Source of the DNA: DATBHW01 sp035307385
GTDB taxonomy: Bacteria > Chloroflexota > Ktedonobacteria > Ktedonobacterales > DATBGS01
Assembly: GCA_035307385.1 (NCBI GenBank)
Contig: DATGID010000079.1
Span: 124,001-188,000, forward strand
DNA: 64,000 nt
Direction of reading: 5' to 3'
The position numbers and the translations under genes were made by a program. Each line of letters begins with the position of its first letter. The first letter of the stretch is position 1. The notes below the pieces were generated by a model. It searched no databases, had not been told where the DNA came from, and worked only from the letters and a program-made list of their open reading frames with translations. This document shows, in pieces, positions 8,054 through 16,852 of the stretch.

Positions 8054-8644
8054 ATGCCGCTCCCGACAATGGATGAAGCAGTGATGAAGCTCATGCAGGC
8101 CGAAGCCCTGGTCGAACCGGCGGATGCTGTTCCTCTTGTGCATCAGCCCCACCTGCCTGTGATTCTTCCCTACGAGCAGCGTATAGCCATTCTGGTGGTC
8201 ATTCCCAAGGAAGCCGTGCCCACAGGGTTGCTGCGTCGCCTGGGCGCTTCAGGCTATGATGTCTGGGCAGTAACCACCGGACGCGCAGCAGTGGAGCTAG
8301 CCGAGCAGACGCCCCCGGACATTATCTTGCTTGACCTGGATGGGATGTATGAGATCACGTCGGCCATCAAGGTCTCTGGCTTTCGCGTGTTGCATCTGCT
8401 GGGGCGACTCAGAAACGGACATCCCATGGCAGTGGTGGTGATGACCAGGCTGGATTATACCGAAGTGGAAGGCCCGGTCCGCGCCAGCGCCGATGAGTTT
8501 GTCAACAAGCCCATCGAGCCTGTGCAGCTTCTTCAGCGGCTCCAGGGCGCGCTTGCCAGGATGCGCGCGCGCTATCGCCAGCGCTGTGTCGATGATGCCG
8601 CACCCGGGCAGCCACACGGTCTGGCCGCCGCTCCCGCCTGGTAA
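8054..8644 (+). CDS. Response-regulator receiver-domain protein
   Basis: A 196-aa protein. Residues about 45-170 form a CheY-like receiver: phospho-acceptor aspartate in IILLDLDG, threonine-type switch in VVVMTRLD, and lysine in FVNKPIEP. The N-terminal ~40 residues are not recognisable and the C-terminus is a short Arg/Ala tail with no output domain. It probably acts by protein-protein contact. ATG 8054 has a GAAGGA Shine-Dalgarno 7 nt upstream; an in-frame ATG at 8039 lacks one. No histidine kinase is adjacent. Confidence 0.75.
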   Translation: MPLPTMDEAVMKLMQAEALVEPADAVPLVHQPHLPVILPYEQRIAILVVIPKEAVPTGLLRRLGASGYDVWAVTTGRAAVELAEQTPPDIILLDLDGMYEITSAIKVSGFRVLHLLGRLRNGHPMAVVVMTRLDYTEVEGPVRASADEFVNKPIEPVQLLQRLQGALARMRARYRQRCVDDAAPGQPHGLAAAPAW

Positions 8645-8698
8645 CAGATACCCGCGTCGTTCACACCCCTGGCTTGTTGGGATTTTCCTGCATTCGCG

Positions 8699-8756
8699 TG
8701 GCTCTCTTGACACTGCCTGGCCTTCGATGGTACGACTTCATGCGTTAAGAGAGCCA
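8699..8756 (+). promoter_or_regulatory. PP2C promoter enclosed by a 10-bp inverted repeat
   Basis: A promoter-like TTGACA (8707-8712), 18 nt, TACGAC (8731-8736), preceded by TGG, gives an extended -10. Perfect inverted-repeat arms TGGCTCTCTT (8699-8708) and AAGAGAGCCA (8747-8756) lie on either side; the left arm overlaps the -35 and the right arm lies just past the expected start site. The PP2C ATG is at 8808. Confidence 0.45.
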
Positions 8757-8807
8757 GGGAGGGAAGGCTTTCCTGTCTCGATGACACGACGGATGTGAGG
8801 AAGTTTG

Positions 8808-9800
8808 ATGCGGCTGCACCAGAAAAGAAGCCTACGGCAGATTCCTGGCAGTTCACATGCCCAGGATTCCGAATCTCCTTCATTCATCTTCTCCAGCAGA
8901 AGTATTGCCAATGAGAGGCACCACGAGCGCAATGAAGATAGCCTTATTGCTGATCGGCGCAGTCGGCTGGCGGCTGTTTTTGATGGGGTTGGAGGCAGTC
9001 TGGCTGGCGAGGTAGCCTCGCAGTTAGCGGCAAAGGTGATCCGTCGCGGCTGGCGGCAAATTCTTGAGCAATTGCAGCCAGGCGCTCCTGCCTCGCTCCT
9101 TGAATCTGATGCCCTGTTTGAACTGCGCTCGGCGCTGCTGGCGCTTGTCGAAGAGGCTCATGAGCAAATCCGCGCCGAAGGGGCACAACCGACCCCTGAG
9201 CGCGGGTTGAGAACCGGGACCGAGGACCAGGCGACCACGCTTGCTCTTGCTGTGTTTTGCCAACACCAGGACCGAAGAGCATACACGATGATCTATACCT
9301 GGGTAGGGGATAGCCGTATTTATCTGCTCCGCGCAGGTAAAATGTGTATCTGCTTAACACAGGATGACAGTTATCTGAGAAAATTAGTGCAAGAGCAGGT
9401 CATCAGTGAGTCCGAAGCGTTGCGTATTGAGCAAGCGGTATACCGAGAAGAATTGTCACCAAGGGAACTGACCTATTTTGACAAACGCAATGGTATTACG
9501 CAAGCTTTAGGCGATCCAGAGCCGCCGGTTATTCACCTGGATCAGATTGCTATTGAGCCGGGTGACCGTATCCTGCTCTGCACAGATGGCATCCATGACA
9601 ACCTGACCGATCGGCAGATTGAAGAGGTTTTGAGAAGCGCCGCCAGCACTACAGCAGCCAGGGTGTTGGTCGAACTTGCCGCGCAGTATGCTTGTCAGGA
9701 AACAAGCGTTCTGATGCGCGCGAAGCCCGACGATATGAGCGCTGTGGTTGTGACCTGTCATGGCAGTTCGTTCCCTGTAGGAGAGCGCTTGCGTGTTTGA
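8808..9800 (+). CDS. PP2C-family serine/threonine protein phosphatase
   Basis: A 330-aa metal-dependent phosphatase that removes phosphate from Ser/Thr residues. All metal-binding motifs are visible: ERNEDS near residue 45, AVFDGVGG near 58, WVGDSRIYLL near 165, LLCTDGIHDNL near 245 and KPDDMSAVV near 305. There is no transmembrane segment, so it is cytosolic. ATG 8808 follows GAGGAAG; a TTG at 8805 is in frame. Its stop overlaps the start of the Nudix gene. It is paralogous to the PP2C at 16853-18016. It could counteract the kinase that phosphorylates the FHA-protein partners 3-6 kb upstream, but that link is inference. Confidence 0.9.
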   Translation: MRLHQKRSLRQIPGSSHAQDSESPSFIFSSRSIANERHHERNEDSLIADRRSRLAAVFDGVGGSLAGEVASQLAAKVIRRGWRQILEQLQPGAPASLLESDALFELRSALLALVEEAHEQIRAEGAQPTPERGLRTGTEDQATTLALAVFCQHQDRRAYTMIYTWVGDSRIYLLRAGKMCICLTQDDSYLRKLVQEQVISESEALRIEQAVYREELSPRELTYFDKRNGITQALGDPEPPVIHLDQIAIEPGDRILLCTDGIHDNLTDRQIEEVLRSAASTTAARVLVELAAQYACQETSVLMRAKPDDMSAVVVTCHGSSFPVGERLRV

Positions 9801-10329
9801 TGGTATCTTCTCTGAGAATCAACTGGTCGCATTTGATGACGTGCGCTCGGTGGTCTTTCTCTTCAGCCCCGATTATGCGCGGGTGGTGCTGCTCTGTCGC
9901 GCGGCCTGGAAAAGCTTTGCGCCGCTGCGCTGGACCGGCATAGGCGGGCGACTGGAAGGCGAGGAAGTGACCGAGCCAGCGACTGGCGCGCTGCGCGAAC
10001 TGCGCGAAGAGACCGGCCTGGCGCTGGCGGACCTGCGCGAGTGGCGCTTTGTTGTCGATATTGTGGACCCGGGTGCAGAGGTCCGGCTGGTCTATTTCAC
10101 CGCCGTCCTGGACGCCGAGCAGTTGCCACCCTGCAACGAGGGCACCCTGCACTGGGTTGCCCTGGCTGACTACCCGCGTTATGACATGATTGAAAACACC
10201 CGCGTGACCCTGGATGCCATCCTGGCCTATGATTTGCCCCACACCCCTGAGCGGCTGCCCTGGCGCGGCGGCATCGAGCGCGATGCCGCGGGCCAGAATC
10301 CCCGCCTGATCTTTGTGCCCCCGCGCTGA
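9793..10329 (+). CDS. Nudix hydrolase
   Basis: A 178-aa protein with a Nudix core: GRLEGEE followed by RELREETGL, the metal-binding helix of the family. The spacing from the first Gly to the REXXEE helix is longer by about two residues than the textbook box. Such enzymes hydrolyse nucleoside-diphosphate-linked compounds; the substrate cannot be told from sequence. The GTG at 9793 overlaps the last codons of the PP2C gene, so the two are translationally coupled. The C-terminal segment ends with an Arg-rich tail. Confidence 0.82.
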   Translation: MFDGIFSENQLVAFDDVRSVVFLFSPDYARVVLLCRAAWKSFAPLRWTGIGGRLEGEEVTEPATGALRELREETGLALADLREWRFVVDIVDPGAEVRLVYFTAVLDAEQLPPCNEGTLHWVALADYPRYDMIENTRVTLDAILAYDLPHTPERLPWRGGIERDAAGQNPRLIFVPPR

Positions 10330-10431
10330 GTTATGGCTTGTCGCCCACGTGCGGCAGCACCTGCTTTCTTCTTTCTTCGTCATCTAACACAGGTCTGTAA
10401 CATTTCTACCAACAATACGCACTATCCGTCA

Positions 10432-10437
10432 TATAAT
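10432..10437 (+). promoter_or_regulatory. -10 element (TATAAT) of the glycosidase gene
   Basis: A consensus TATAAT lies 45 nt before the ATG at 10483. No good -35 hexamer stands 16-18 nt upstream, so the promoter is either weak or activator-dependent. Confidence 0.35.
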
Positions 10438-10482
10438 GCGCCCATGACGTTCTGCGGAGTAGCAGCCAGAAAGGGAGAGGTG

Positions 10483-13212
10483 ATGAGCATTGAGCGCGAG
10501 CGATTGATGAAGGATGGCGTGGACTGGAAGCGCTGGGGGCCATATCTGAGCGAGCGCGCCTGGGGAACGGTGCGCGAAGATTATAGCCCCAACGGCGCGG
10601 CCTGGGACTATTTGACTCATGATATGGCGCGCTCGAAAGCCTATCGCTGGAACGAGGATGGTCTGGCGGGCATCTGCGACGAGGGGCAGCGGCTGTGCTT
10701 TGCGCTGGCGCTCTGGAATGGTAACGACCCCATCTTAAAAGAGCGCCCCTTTGGGCTGACGGGAACCGAGGGGAATCATGGCGAGGATGTCAAAGAGGTC
10801 TATTTCTATCTGGATAACACGCCGACGCATAGTTATATGCGCATGCTCTATAAATATCCCCAGGCGGCTTTCCCCTACAGTCAGCTTGTGGCCGAAAATC
10901 GGCGGCGTGGCAAGCAGGACTTCGAGTACGAAGTGCTCGACACGGGCGTCTTTGCCGAAGACCGCTATTTCGATGTCTTCATCGAGTATGCCAAATCTTC
11001 GCCCGATGACATCCTGGTTCGCATCGAAGCCATCAATCTCGGGCCGGAGACGGCGACCCTCCATCTGCTGCCGACGCTCTGGTTCCGCAACACCTGGTCT
11101 TGGGGGCGTCATAGCTATCGCCCCGAACTGCGCGCGGAGCCGATCAAAGGAACCGCTGGCCTGCAAGTGATTCGCGCGCGGCACGAAGACCTGGGGGACT
11201 ACGCGCTGTTTTGCGAGGGCGCGGGCACGGCGCCGACGCTGCTTTTTACCGAGAACGAAACCAACCTCCAGCGGCTCTATGGCATGCCCAATCCTACGCC
11301 CTATGTCAAGGATGCCTTTCATGAATATGTGATCGCTGGCAAGCGCGAGGCAGTCAATCCGGCGCAGAGCGGCACGAAGGCCACCGCGCAGTATGTGCGC
11401 CAGATCAAGCCGGGCGCGAGCGCGGTTATTCGGCTTCGGTTGAGCAAGGTCATGGACGAGACCGGTGAGATCGACCCGAAGCAAGCTGGATTCAGGGCTG
11501 GCCCAACCTCGTTTGACAGCATCTTCGAACGGCGCAGGCAGCACGCCGACGAGTTCTATGCCGCGCTCCAGCCGCCGGGGCTGGATGAGGATATGCGCCG
11601 GGTGCAGCGTCAGGCATTAGCTGGGATGCTCTGGAGCAAGCAGTTTTATCATTACCACGTGTCCCAGTGGCTCGACGGCGACCCAGGTCAGCCCCCGCCT
11701 CCGCCGGAGCGCAAGAATGGACGCAACCACGAGTGGATACAACTGGATAATCGGGAAGTGCTTTCCATGCCCGATACCTGGGAATATCCCTGGTACGCAG
11801 CCTGGGATTTAGCCTTTCATTGCATCCCGCTGGCATTGGTCGACGTGGACTTTGCCAAGACGCAGCTTGATCTGATGCTGCGCGAGTGGTATCAGCACCC
11901 GAACGGTCAGGTGCCCGCCTACGAGTGGGCCTTTAGCGATGTGAACCCTCCGGTGTTTGCCTGGTCAGCCTGGCGGCTGTATAAGATGGAGCGCAAGCAG
12001 CGCGGCCAGGGCGACAAGATGTTTCTGGAGCGCATCTTTCACAAGTTGCTCATCAACTTTACCTGGTGGGTGAATCGCAAGGATGCCGAGGGTAACAACG
12101 TCTTTGAAGGCGGCTTCCTGGGGCTGGATAACATCGGCGTCTTTGATCGCAGTGCCGCGCTGCCAACGGGTGGGCTGCTGGAGCAGAGCGATGGCACCAG
12201 CTGGATGGGCATGTTCAGCCTGAACATGATGACCATTGCGCTGGAACTGGCCTGCTCGAATCCGGTCTACGAAGATATTGCCACCAAGTTCTTTGAGCAT
12301 TTCCTCTATATCGCCGGGGCTATGAATGACATTGCGGGCGAGGGGATTGAACTGTGGGATGCCCTGGCTGAGTTTTTCTACGATGTGCTGCACCTGCCCA
12401 ACGGCGCGCATGTGCCCCTGCGTGTGCGCTCGCTGGTGGGCTTGATTCCGCTGCTGGCGGTGGAGACGGTGGAACCGGAACTGCTCGATAAACTACCAGG
12501 GTTTAAGGCGCGGCTGGAGTGGTTCCTGACCAATCGCGCAGACCTGGCAAGCCTGGTTTCGCGCTGGCACGAGCCGGGGACCGAAGATCGTCGCCTGCTG
12601 ACGCTGGTGCGCGGCCATCGCATGAAACGTTTGCTCAGGCGCATGCTCGACCCGAACGAGTTTCTCAGCCCGTATGGCGTGCGCTCGCTGAGCAAATATC
12701 ACGAGGCCCACCCCTTCGAGTTGCCCATCGATGGGCAGACCTACACGGTGCGCTATGAGCCTGCCGAATCGCGCAGCGGCCTGTTTGGCGGTAACTCGAA
12801 CTGGCGCGGTCCTGTCTGGTTCCCGATCAACTATCTGCTGATTGAGTCCTTGCAGAAGTTCCACCACTACTATGGTGATGATTTTCTGGTCGAATGCCCC
12901 ACCGGCTCGGGGCAATATCTGACGCTGGATGCGATTGCCGATGACCTCTCGCACCGGCTCATCAACCTCTTCCTGCGCGATGAACGCGGCTGGCGGCCTT
13001 TCAACGGCGGCAATGCGTTCTTGCAGAGCGACGAGCATTGGCGCGACCACATCCTCTTCCATGAATATTTTCATGGCGATAATGGCGCGGGCCTGGGCGC
13101 GAGCCATCAGACCGGCTGGACCGGCCTGGTTGCCAAGCTCATTCAGCAGCAGGGGAGCAAGCATCAGCATGACGCTGTAGCCCCGCTGCCGACGCGCGAA
13201 GCTCAGGTGTGA
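10483..13212 (+). CDS. MGH1-like glycoside hydrolase (GH63-related glucosidase)
   Basis: A 909-aa protein. The N-terminal half contains Trp/Tyr-rich beta-sandwich sequence (LPTLWFRNTWSWG). The C-terminal half is an alpha/alpha-toroid with WDLAFHCIPLALVDVDFAK, GGFLGLDNIGVFDR, SLSKYHEAHPF and WRGPVWFPINYLLIESLQ. This is the pattern of the MGH1-like/GH63 glucosidases that hydrolyse alpha-glucosides or mannosylglycerate-type sugars. Acidic residues in the VFDR and HQTGWTGLV regions are likely catalytic. ATG 10483 has an AGGGAGAGG Shine-Dalgarno; an upstream in-frame extension to 10333 covers the promoter and is rejected. There is no signal peptide, so a cytosolic sugar store such as glycogen or trehalose derivatives is the likely substrate. 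Confidence 0.8.
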   Translation: MSIERERLMKDGVDWKRWGPYLSERAWGTVREDYSPNGAAWDYLTHDMARSKAYRWNEDGLAGICDEGQRLCFALALWNGNDPILKERPFGLTGTEGNHGEDVKEVYFYLDNTPTHSYMRMLYKYPQAAFPYSQLVAENRRRGKQDFEYEVLDTGVFAEDRYFDVFIEYAKSSPDDILVRIEAINLGPETATLHLLPTLWFRNTWSWGRHSYRPELRAEPIKGTAGLQVIRARHEDLGDYALFCEGAGTAPTLLFTENETNLQRLYGMPNPTPYVKDAFHEYVIAGKREAVNPAQSGTKATAQYVRQIKPGASAVIRLRLSKVMDETGEIDPKQAGFRAGPTSFDSIFERRRQHADEFYAALQPPGLDEDMRRVQRQALAGMLWSKQFYHYHVSQWLDGDPGQPPPPPERKNGRNHEWIQLDNREVLSMPDTWEYPWYAAWDLAFHCIPLALVDVDFAKTQLDLMLREWYQHPNGQVPAYEWAFSDVNPPVFAWSAWRLYKMERKQRGQGDKMFLERIFHKLLINFTWWVNRKDAEGNNVFEGGFLGLDNIGVFDRSAALPTGGLLEQSDGTSWMGMFSLNMMTIALELACSNPVYEDIATKFFEHFLYIAGAMNDIAGEGIELWDALAEFFYDVLHLPNGAHVPLRVRSLVGLIPLLAVETVEPELLDKLPGFKARLEWFLTNRADLASLVSRWHEPGTEDRRLLTLVRGHRMKRLLRRMLDPNEFLSPYGVRSLSKYHEAHPFELPIDGQTYTVRYEPAESRSGLFGGNSNWRGPVWFPINYLLIESLQKFHHYYGDDFLVECPTGSGQYLTLDAIADDLSHRLINLFLRDERGWRPFNGGNAFLQSDEHWRDHILFHEYFHGDNGAGLGASHQTGWTGLVAKLIQQQGSKHQHDAVAPLPTREAQV

Positions 13213-13498
13213 GAAGCGAGCACGATTCGACGTAGTATAAGCAGCGAGGGCAATCGATCTCTCATGCATAAGTCCGGGCCGGTACTTCTTTTGGGCAGAA
13301 CAGAGCAGGAGTCAGCGGGTATCTCCTGCTGCTTCGGCGTTGTGTCCTTCGCAGCCGATTTCTTCTATGGAACTTTTAAGCATGCGGGCGCGTCTCTTCA
13401 GGGAGAGTACAGAAGATTGACGCTGCCAGCCCGCACGCAATCGGTTTGTGTCAGGTAAGCCGCTTTTCGACTCACACTCCCGAAAGGAGCGCTCGAAG

Positions 13499-14485
13499 AT
13501 GTCCGGGTCTTTTTTTGCGCATTTTAAGCTGCCTGGCGGTGTGCGCCGCCGGGCCGGGTTCCTCCTCCCGCTGCTGCTGCTCGCGCTTGTTCTGGCTGCC
13601 TGCGGTGGCGCTACTGGTTCAAACACTGCTAATTATTCGACAGCATCCCAGTCGGGCAACAATCAGGCAGGAGGCGGTCAGCCTGCCGCGACCCCTGGAA
13701 CCGGCGGCGGCAGCGCCGGGCCGCCGACCCTGCCGAACGGAACACCAGTAAGCACCTACCTGATTCGCACGCTTTCTGTGTCCCTGGTTGTCAATAACCC
13801 GCTCGATGTGGAACACCTGATAACCCGTGACATCCTCTCGCTGGACCCGCTGGCGCAGGGGGCAGGCGAACAGATCAATCAGCAGAGCGATGGCACCTAT
13901 AAGGTTGCGGTCACGTTTGCGATCAGCTCGCCCAAATATGCCACCGTCAAAGACTATCTGGGCACGTTCTCGGCGACCAATCCCACGTATAAGGGAAAGC
14001 TGATCAGCGAAAATGAGACGGTGCAGAATGTCACATCGCAGTATGTGGACTTGCAATCGCGTCTGAAGAATTTGCAGGTGGAGCAGCAGCGCCTGCTGCA
14101 ACTGATGAGTCAGGCGCAAAACCTGTCTGATACCCTGACGCTTCAAGATAAGCTGACGGATGTCGAAGGGCAGATCGAGCAAATTGAGGGACAGATCAAT
14201 GATCTGGCCGGGCAGACGGCCTATTCGATGATCACGGTCAATTTGTCGTCTACCACACCGCCGCTGCCTCCGCCGCCTGCGCCACCGAAGCAGTGGAGTC
14301 CTGGCGACATTTTTAGCTCGGCGGTCAGTGTCATGATCGCTATTCTCCAGGTGGTGATCGATATTCTCATCTGGGTAGGCGTTTTTGCCGTCTTCTGGCT
14401 GCCAATCCTTGCCGGGGTCTACGTCTGGCGGCGTCTGCGACAGCGCCTGGTGAAGCCAGGCACGTCTGGCTTGAGCACGCCATAA
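13499..14485 (+). CDS. DUF4349 lipoprotein
   Basis: A 328-aa protein with a lipobox LVLAAC (lipidated Cys at about residue 35) after an Arg-containing n-region, so it is probably an outer-face lipoprotein. A Gly/Ser/Gln-rich spacer follows. The DUF4349 core includes a coiled-coil segment with VTSQYVDLQSRLKNL and QDKLTDVEGQIEQIEGQ. A Pro-rich stretch and one C-terminal transmembrane helix (about 278-305) complete it. The function of DUF4349 is unknown; its membrane tether at both ends suggests an envelope role. ATG 13499 has GAAAGGAG 8 nt upstream. The 286-nt gap before it (13213-13498) holds no supported gene. Confidence 0.85.
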   Translation: MSGSFFAHFKLPGGVRRRAGFLLPLLLLALVLAACGGATGSNTANYSTASQSGNNQAGGGQPAATPGTGGGSAGPPTLPNGTPVSTYLIRTLSVSLVVNNPLDVEHLITRDILSLDPLAQGAGEQINQQSDGTYKVAVTFAISSPKYATVKDYLGTFSATNPTYKGKLISENETVQNVTSQYVDLQSRLKNLQVEQQRLLQLMSQAQNLSDTLTLQDKLTDVEGQIEQIEGQINDLAGQTAYSMITVNLSSTTPPLPPPPAPPKQWSPGDIFSSAVSVMIAILQVVIDILIWVGVFAVFWLPILAGVYVWRRLRQRLVKPGTSGLSTP

Positions 14486-14704
14486 GTCCCAGATGTACGC
14501 GCAGGCTTGTGCTGCTGATGCCTGAACAGCAAATGCTCTCAAGCGCCAGCAGCACGAGGCTTCGCGGGCAAGATACTGTTTCCCCAACGAGCCAAAATCT
14601 CTTGCGGAACGGGCGCACAACCCTCTGGACAAAGCCTTCATGGCTGGTTAGAATAGAAAAACAAAATCGGTGATCGGCCATCTGTTCACTTCCAAGGAAC
14701 GGCG

Positions 14705-14995
14705 ATGAACTCCCAACCCGATACCCTCACCAGCCAGGATGTTGAGCAGCTTCTGCGTTTACTCCCCAAGTATCGCGTGCTGCTGCATAACGATGATGTC
14801 AATTCGATGGACTTCGTGGTCCAGGCCCTCTTGCGCACAGTCCAGCGCCTGAGTGTGGATGAAGCTATCAAGATCATGCTTGAGGCGCATCTCAACGGCA
14901 AGGCGCTGGTGGTGGTGTGCCCCAAGGAAACGGCAGAGTTTTATCGCGGCAAGCTGGAAAGCTACGGCTTGACCAGCACGATTGAACCGGAATGA
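14705..14995 (+). CDS. clpS: ATP-dependent Clp protease adaptor ClpS
   Basis: A 96-aa adaptor that delivers N-degron substrates (Leu, Phe, Trp, Tyr at the N-terminus) to ClpA- or ClpC-type unfoldases. The diagnostic motif LLHNDDVNSMDFVV is at about residues 26-39, with the later conserved AHLNGKALV segment. Length is normal. ATG 14705 follows AAGGAAC. The 219-nt gap upstream has no gene. No clpA/clpC is adjacent. Confidence 0.93.
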   Translation: MNSQPDTLTSQDVEQLLRLLPKYRVLLHNDDVNSMDFVVQALLRTVQRLSVDEAIKIMLEAHLNGKALVVVCPKETAEFYRGKLESYGLTSTIEPE

Positions 14996-15012
14996 CCGCT
15001 GCTTGACTCCTG

Positions 15013-15021
15013 TGTTATACT
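15013..15021 (+). promoter_or_regulatory. extended -10 promoter of comM/yifB
   Basis: TG-T-TATACT, 128 nt before the ATG at 15149. The hexamer 17 nt upstream (TGACCG) is only a partial -35, which is usual for extended -10 promoters. The same TG-N-TA...T form recurs at several other genes here. Confidence 0.4.
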
Positions 15022-15148
15022 TTTGCCGGTAGATTGCCGCGCTTCGTACAGACTCCCCACATTTCCTGCTTGTATGGGGCGCATGGCCTGATGATAAGCT
15101 CTTGTTCGCGGCCCCAGTCCTGGACAGGAGCCTTCTGGTGGAGGCTGT

Positions 15149-16675
15149 ATGCTGGCGAAGGTGCAAAGCTGCGCGATGGTTGGCCTGGATGGAGCGCTGG
15201 TCGAGGTTGAGGTGGATATTGGGCATGGCCTGCCCTCGTTTACCATTGTGGGTCTGCCGGATGCGGCGGTGCAGGAGTCCAAAGAGCGCGTGCGCGCCGC
15301 CCTGAAGAACAGCGGCGCGATTTTTCCCATGAAGCGGCTGACCGTGAATCTGGCGCCCGCTGATCTGCGCAAGGAAGGCCCGGCGTATGACCTGCCGATT
15401 GCCGTAGCGATCTTGCTGGCTTCAGAGCAGGCGTTTGCCGATGTGGCTGACGCGCTGTTCCTGGGCGAGCTTTCGCTGGATGGTGCGCTGCGTCATACCG
15501 ATGGGATTCTGCCGATGGTGTCGCTGGCCCGCGAGAAGCAGGTACGCAGCGTCTTTGTTCCCGCTGCGGATGCGCTGGAAGCGGCCTTAGTGCGCGAAGT
15601 GGTGATCTATCCGGTCGAGAACCTGGCCCAGCTTGCAGCACACCTGCGCGGTGATCACCTGATCGAACCCTATGTGCCTGACCCCAGCGCGCTTGATATT
15701 CAGGATACTGCGCTGTATGGCTACGATATGGCCGATGTGCGTGGGCAGGAGCATGTGAAGCGCGCGCTGGAAGTGGCTGCCAGTGGCGGGCATAATATCC
15801 TGATGAGTGGGCCGCCTGGTTCGGGCAAAACCCTGCTGGCGCGCGTGACCCCTTCGATCTTGCCGCGCATGACGATTGATGAAGCGCTGGACGTGACCAA
15901 GATTTACAGCGTCAGCGGCCTCTTGCCGCCGGACGTGCCGCTGATTATGCAGCGCCCCTTCCGCGCGCCGCATCATACCATCAGCCACGCGGGACTCGTT
16001 GGTGGTGGTCGCTGGCCGCGTCCGGGGGAGATCAGTCTGTCACATCGCGGCGTATTATTTCTTGACGAACTCCCTGAGTTTGGGCAAAATGTGCTGGAAG
16101 TGATGCGCCAGCCGCTGGAAGATAAGGTGGTGACCATTTCGCGGGCGCAGGGCACAGTCACCTTTCCGGCGAACTTTATGCTGGTTGCTGCTATGAATCC
16201 CTGTCCCTGTGGCTACGCTTCCGACCCGGTCAGAGAGTGTACCTGTTCGTCGGGGGCAATTGCCAAGTATCAGCGGCGCTTGAGTGGGCCATTGCTGGAC
16301 CGCATTGATATTCACGTGGAAGTGCCGCGCGTCGATTATGAGAAACTGGCGGACCGGCGTGATGTCGAGCGCTCCGCTACCATTCGCGCGCGTGTGCAAA
16401 GGGCACGCGAAATCCAGGCCAGACGCTTCAGCGGGACAAAACTGACCTGCAATGCCGAGATGGGACCAGCCGAGGTGCGCGCGTTTTGTGAAGTGGAAGC
16501 GGGAGGGCAAAGCCTCTTGAAAGCGGCGATGCAGCAGTTGCAATTGTCGGCGCGCGCCTTCCATCGCATTCTCAAGCTGGCGCGCACGATAGCCGATCTG
16601 GCGGGTGCCGAAACCATCGGCGTCAATCACCTGGCCGAAGCCATTCAATATCGCCCGCGTATCCAGGCGGGATGA
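15149..16675 (+). CDS. comM: YifB/ComM family Mg-chelatase-like AAA+ ATPase
   Basis: A 508-aa protein with the three-part ComM layout. It has an N-terminal ChlI-like fold starting MLAKVQSCAMVGLDG with a GLPDAAVQESKERVRAA motif. The central AAA+ module has Walker A GPPGSGKT at about residue 221 and Walker B VLFLDELPEF. A C-terminal Mg-chelatase domain includes MNPCPCGY and four Cys that may bind zinc. ComM is a hexameric helicase that promotes branch migration during natural transformation. The ATG follows GGTGGAGG. No other competence genes are nearby. Confidence 0.92.
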   Translation: MLAKVQSCAMVGLDGALVEVEVDIGHGLPSFTIVGLPDAAVQESKERVRAALKNSGAIFPMKRLTVNLAPADLRKEGPAYDLPIAVAILLASEQAFADVADALFLGELSLDGALRHTDGILPMVSLAREKQVRSVFVPAADALEAALVREVVIYPVENLAQLAAHLRGDHLIEPYVPDPSALDIQDTALYGYDMADVRGQEHVKRALEVAASGGHNILMSGPPGSGKTLLARVTPSILPRMTIDEALDVTKIYSVSGLLPPDVPLIMQRPFRAPHHTISHAGLVGGGRWPRPGEISLSHRGVLFLDELPEFGQNVLEVMRQPLEDKVVTISRAQGTVTFPANFMLVAAMNPCPCGYASDPVRECTCSSGAIAKYQRRLSGPLLDRIDIHVEVPRVDYEKLADRRDVERSATIRARVQRAREIQARRFSGTKLTCNAEMGPAEVRAFCEVEAGGQSLLKAAMQQLQLSARAFHRILKLARTIADLAGAETIGVNHLAEAIQYRPRIQAG

Positions 16676-16693
16676 GCCACGTTCGCCATAGTG

Positions 16694-16702
16694 TGTTACA
16701 AT
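16694..16702 (+). promoter_or_regulatory. extended -10 promoter of second PP2C gene
   Basis: TG-T-TACAAT lies about 150 nt before the predicted start, with no good -35. The rest of the 168-nt gap holds no gene. Confidence 0.35.
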
Positions 16703-16852
16703 GACCAATAACAGGTTTTCCAGAGTGCGCCTGATTTGCCCGTATGCTTTTATTTTTCCCCATGAAGATGTGACTGTGTGTGAACCTTTATGCCGTCTTG
16801 TGTGCGTGAAATGCCGTTATTCGTTACTTAGTGTGAGAAAGAGTTGATTACG

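Noticed and set aside
10333..10482. Longer start for the MGH1-like glycosidase
   Set aside because: The extension covers the TATAAT element and lacks homology; ATG 10483 has a strong Shine-Dalgarno.
13264..13458. 64-codon frame between the glycosidase and DUF4349 genes
   Set aside because: No ribosome-binding site, no hydrophobic or domain pattern, codon use unlike neighbours.
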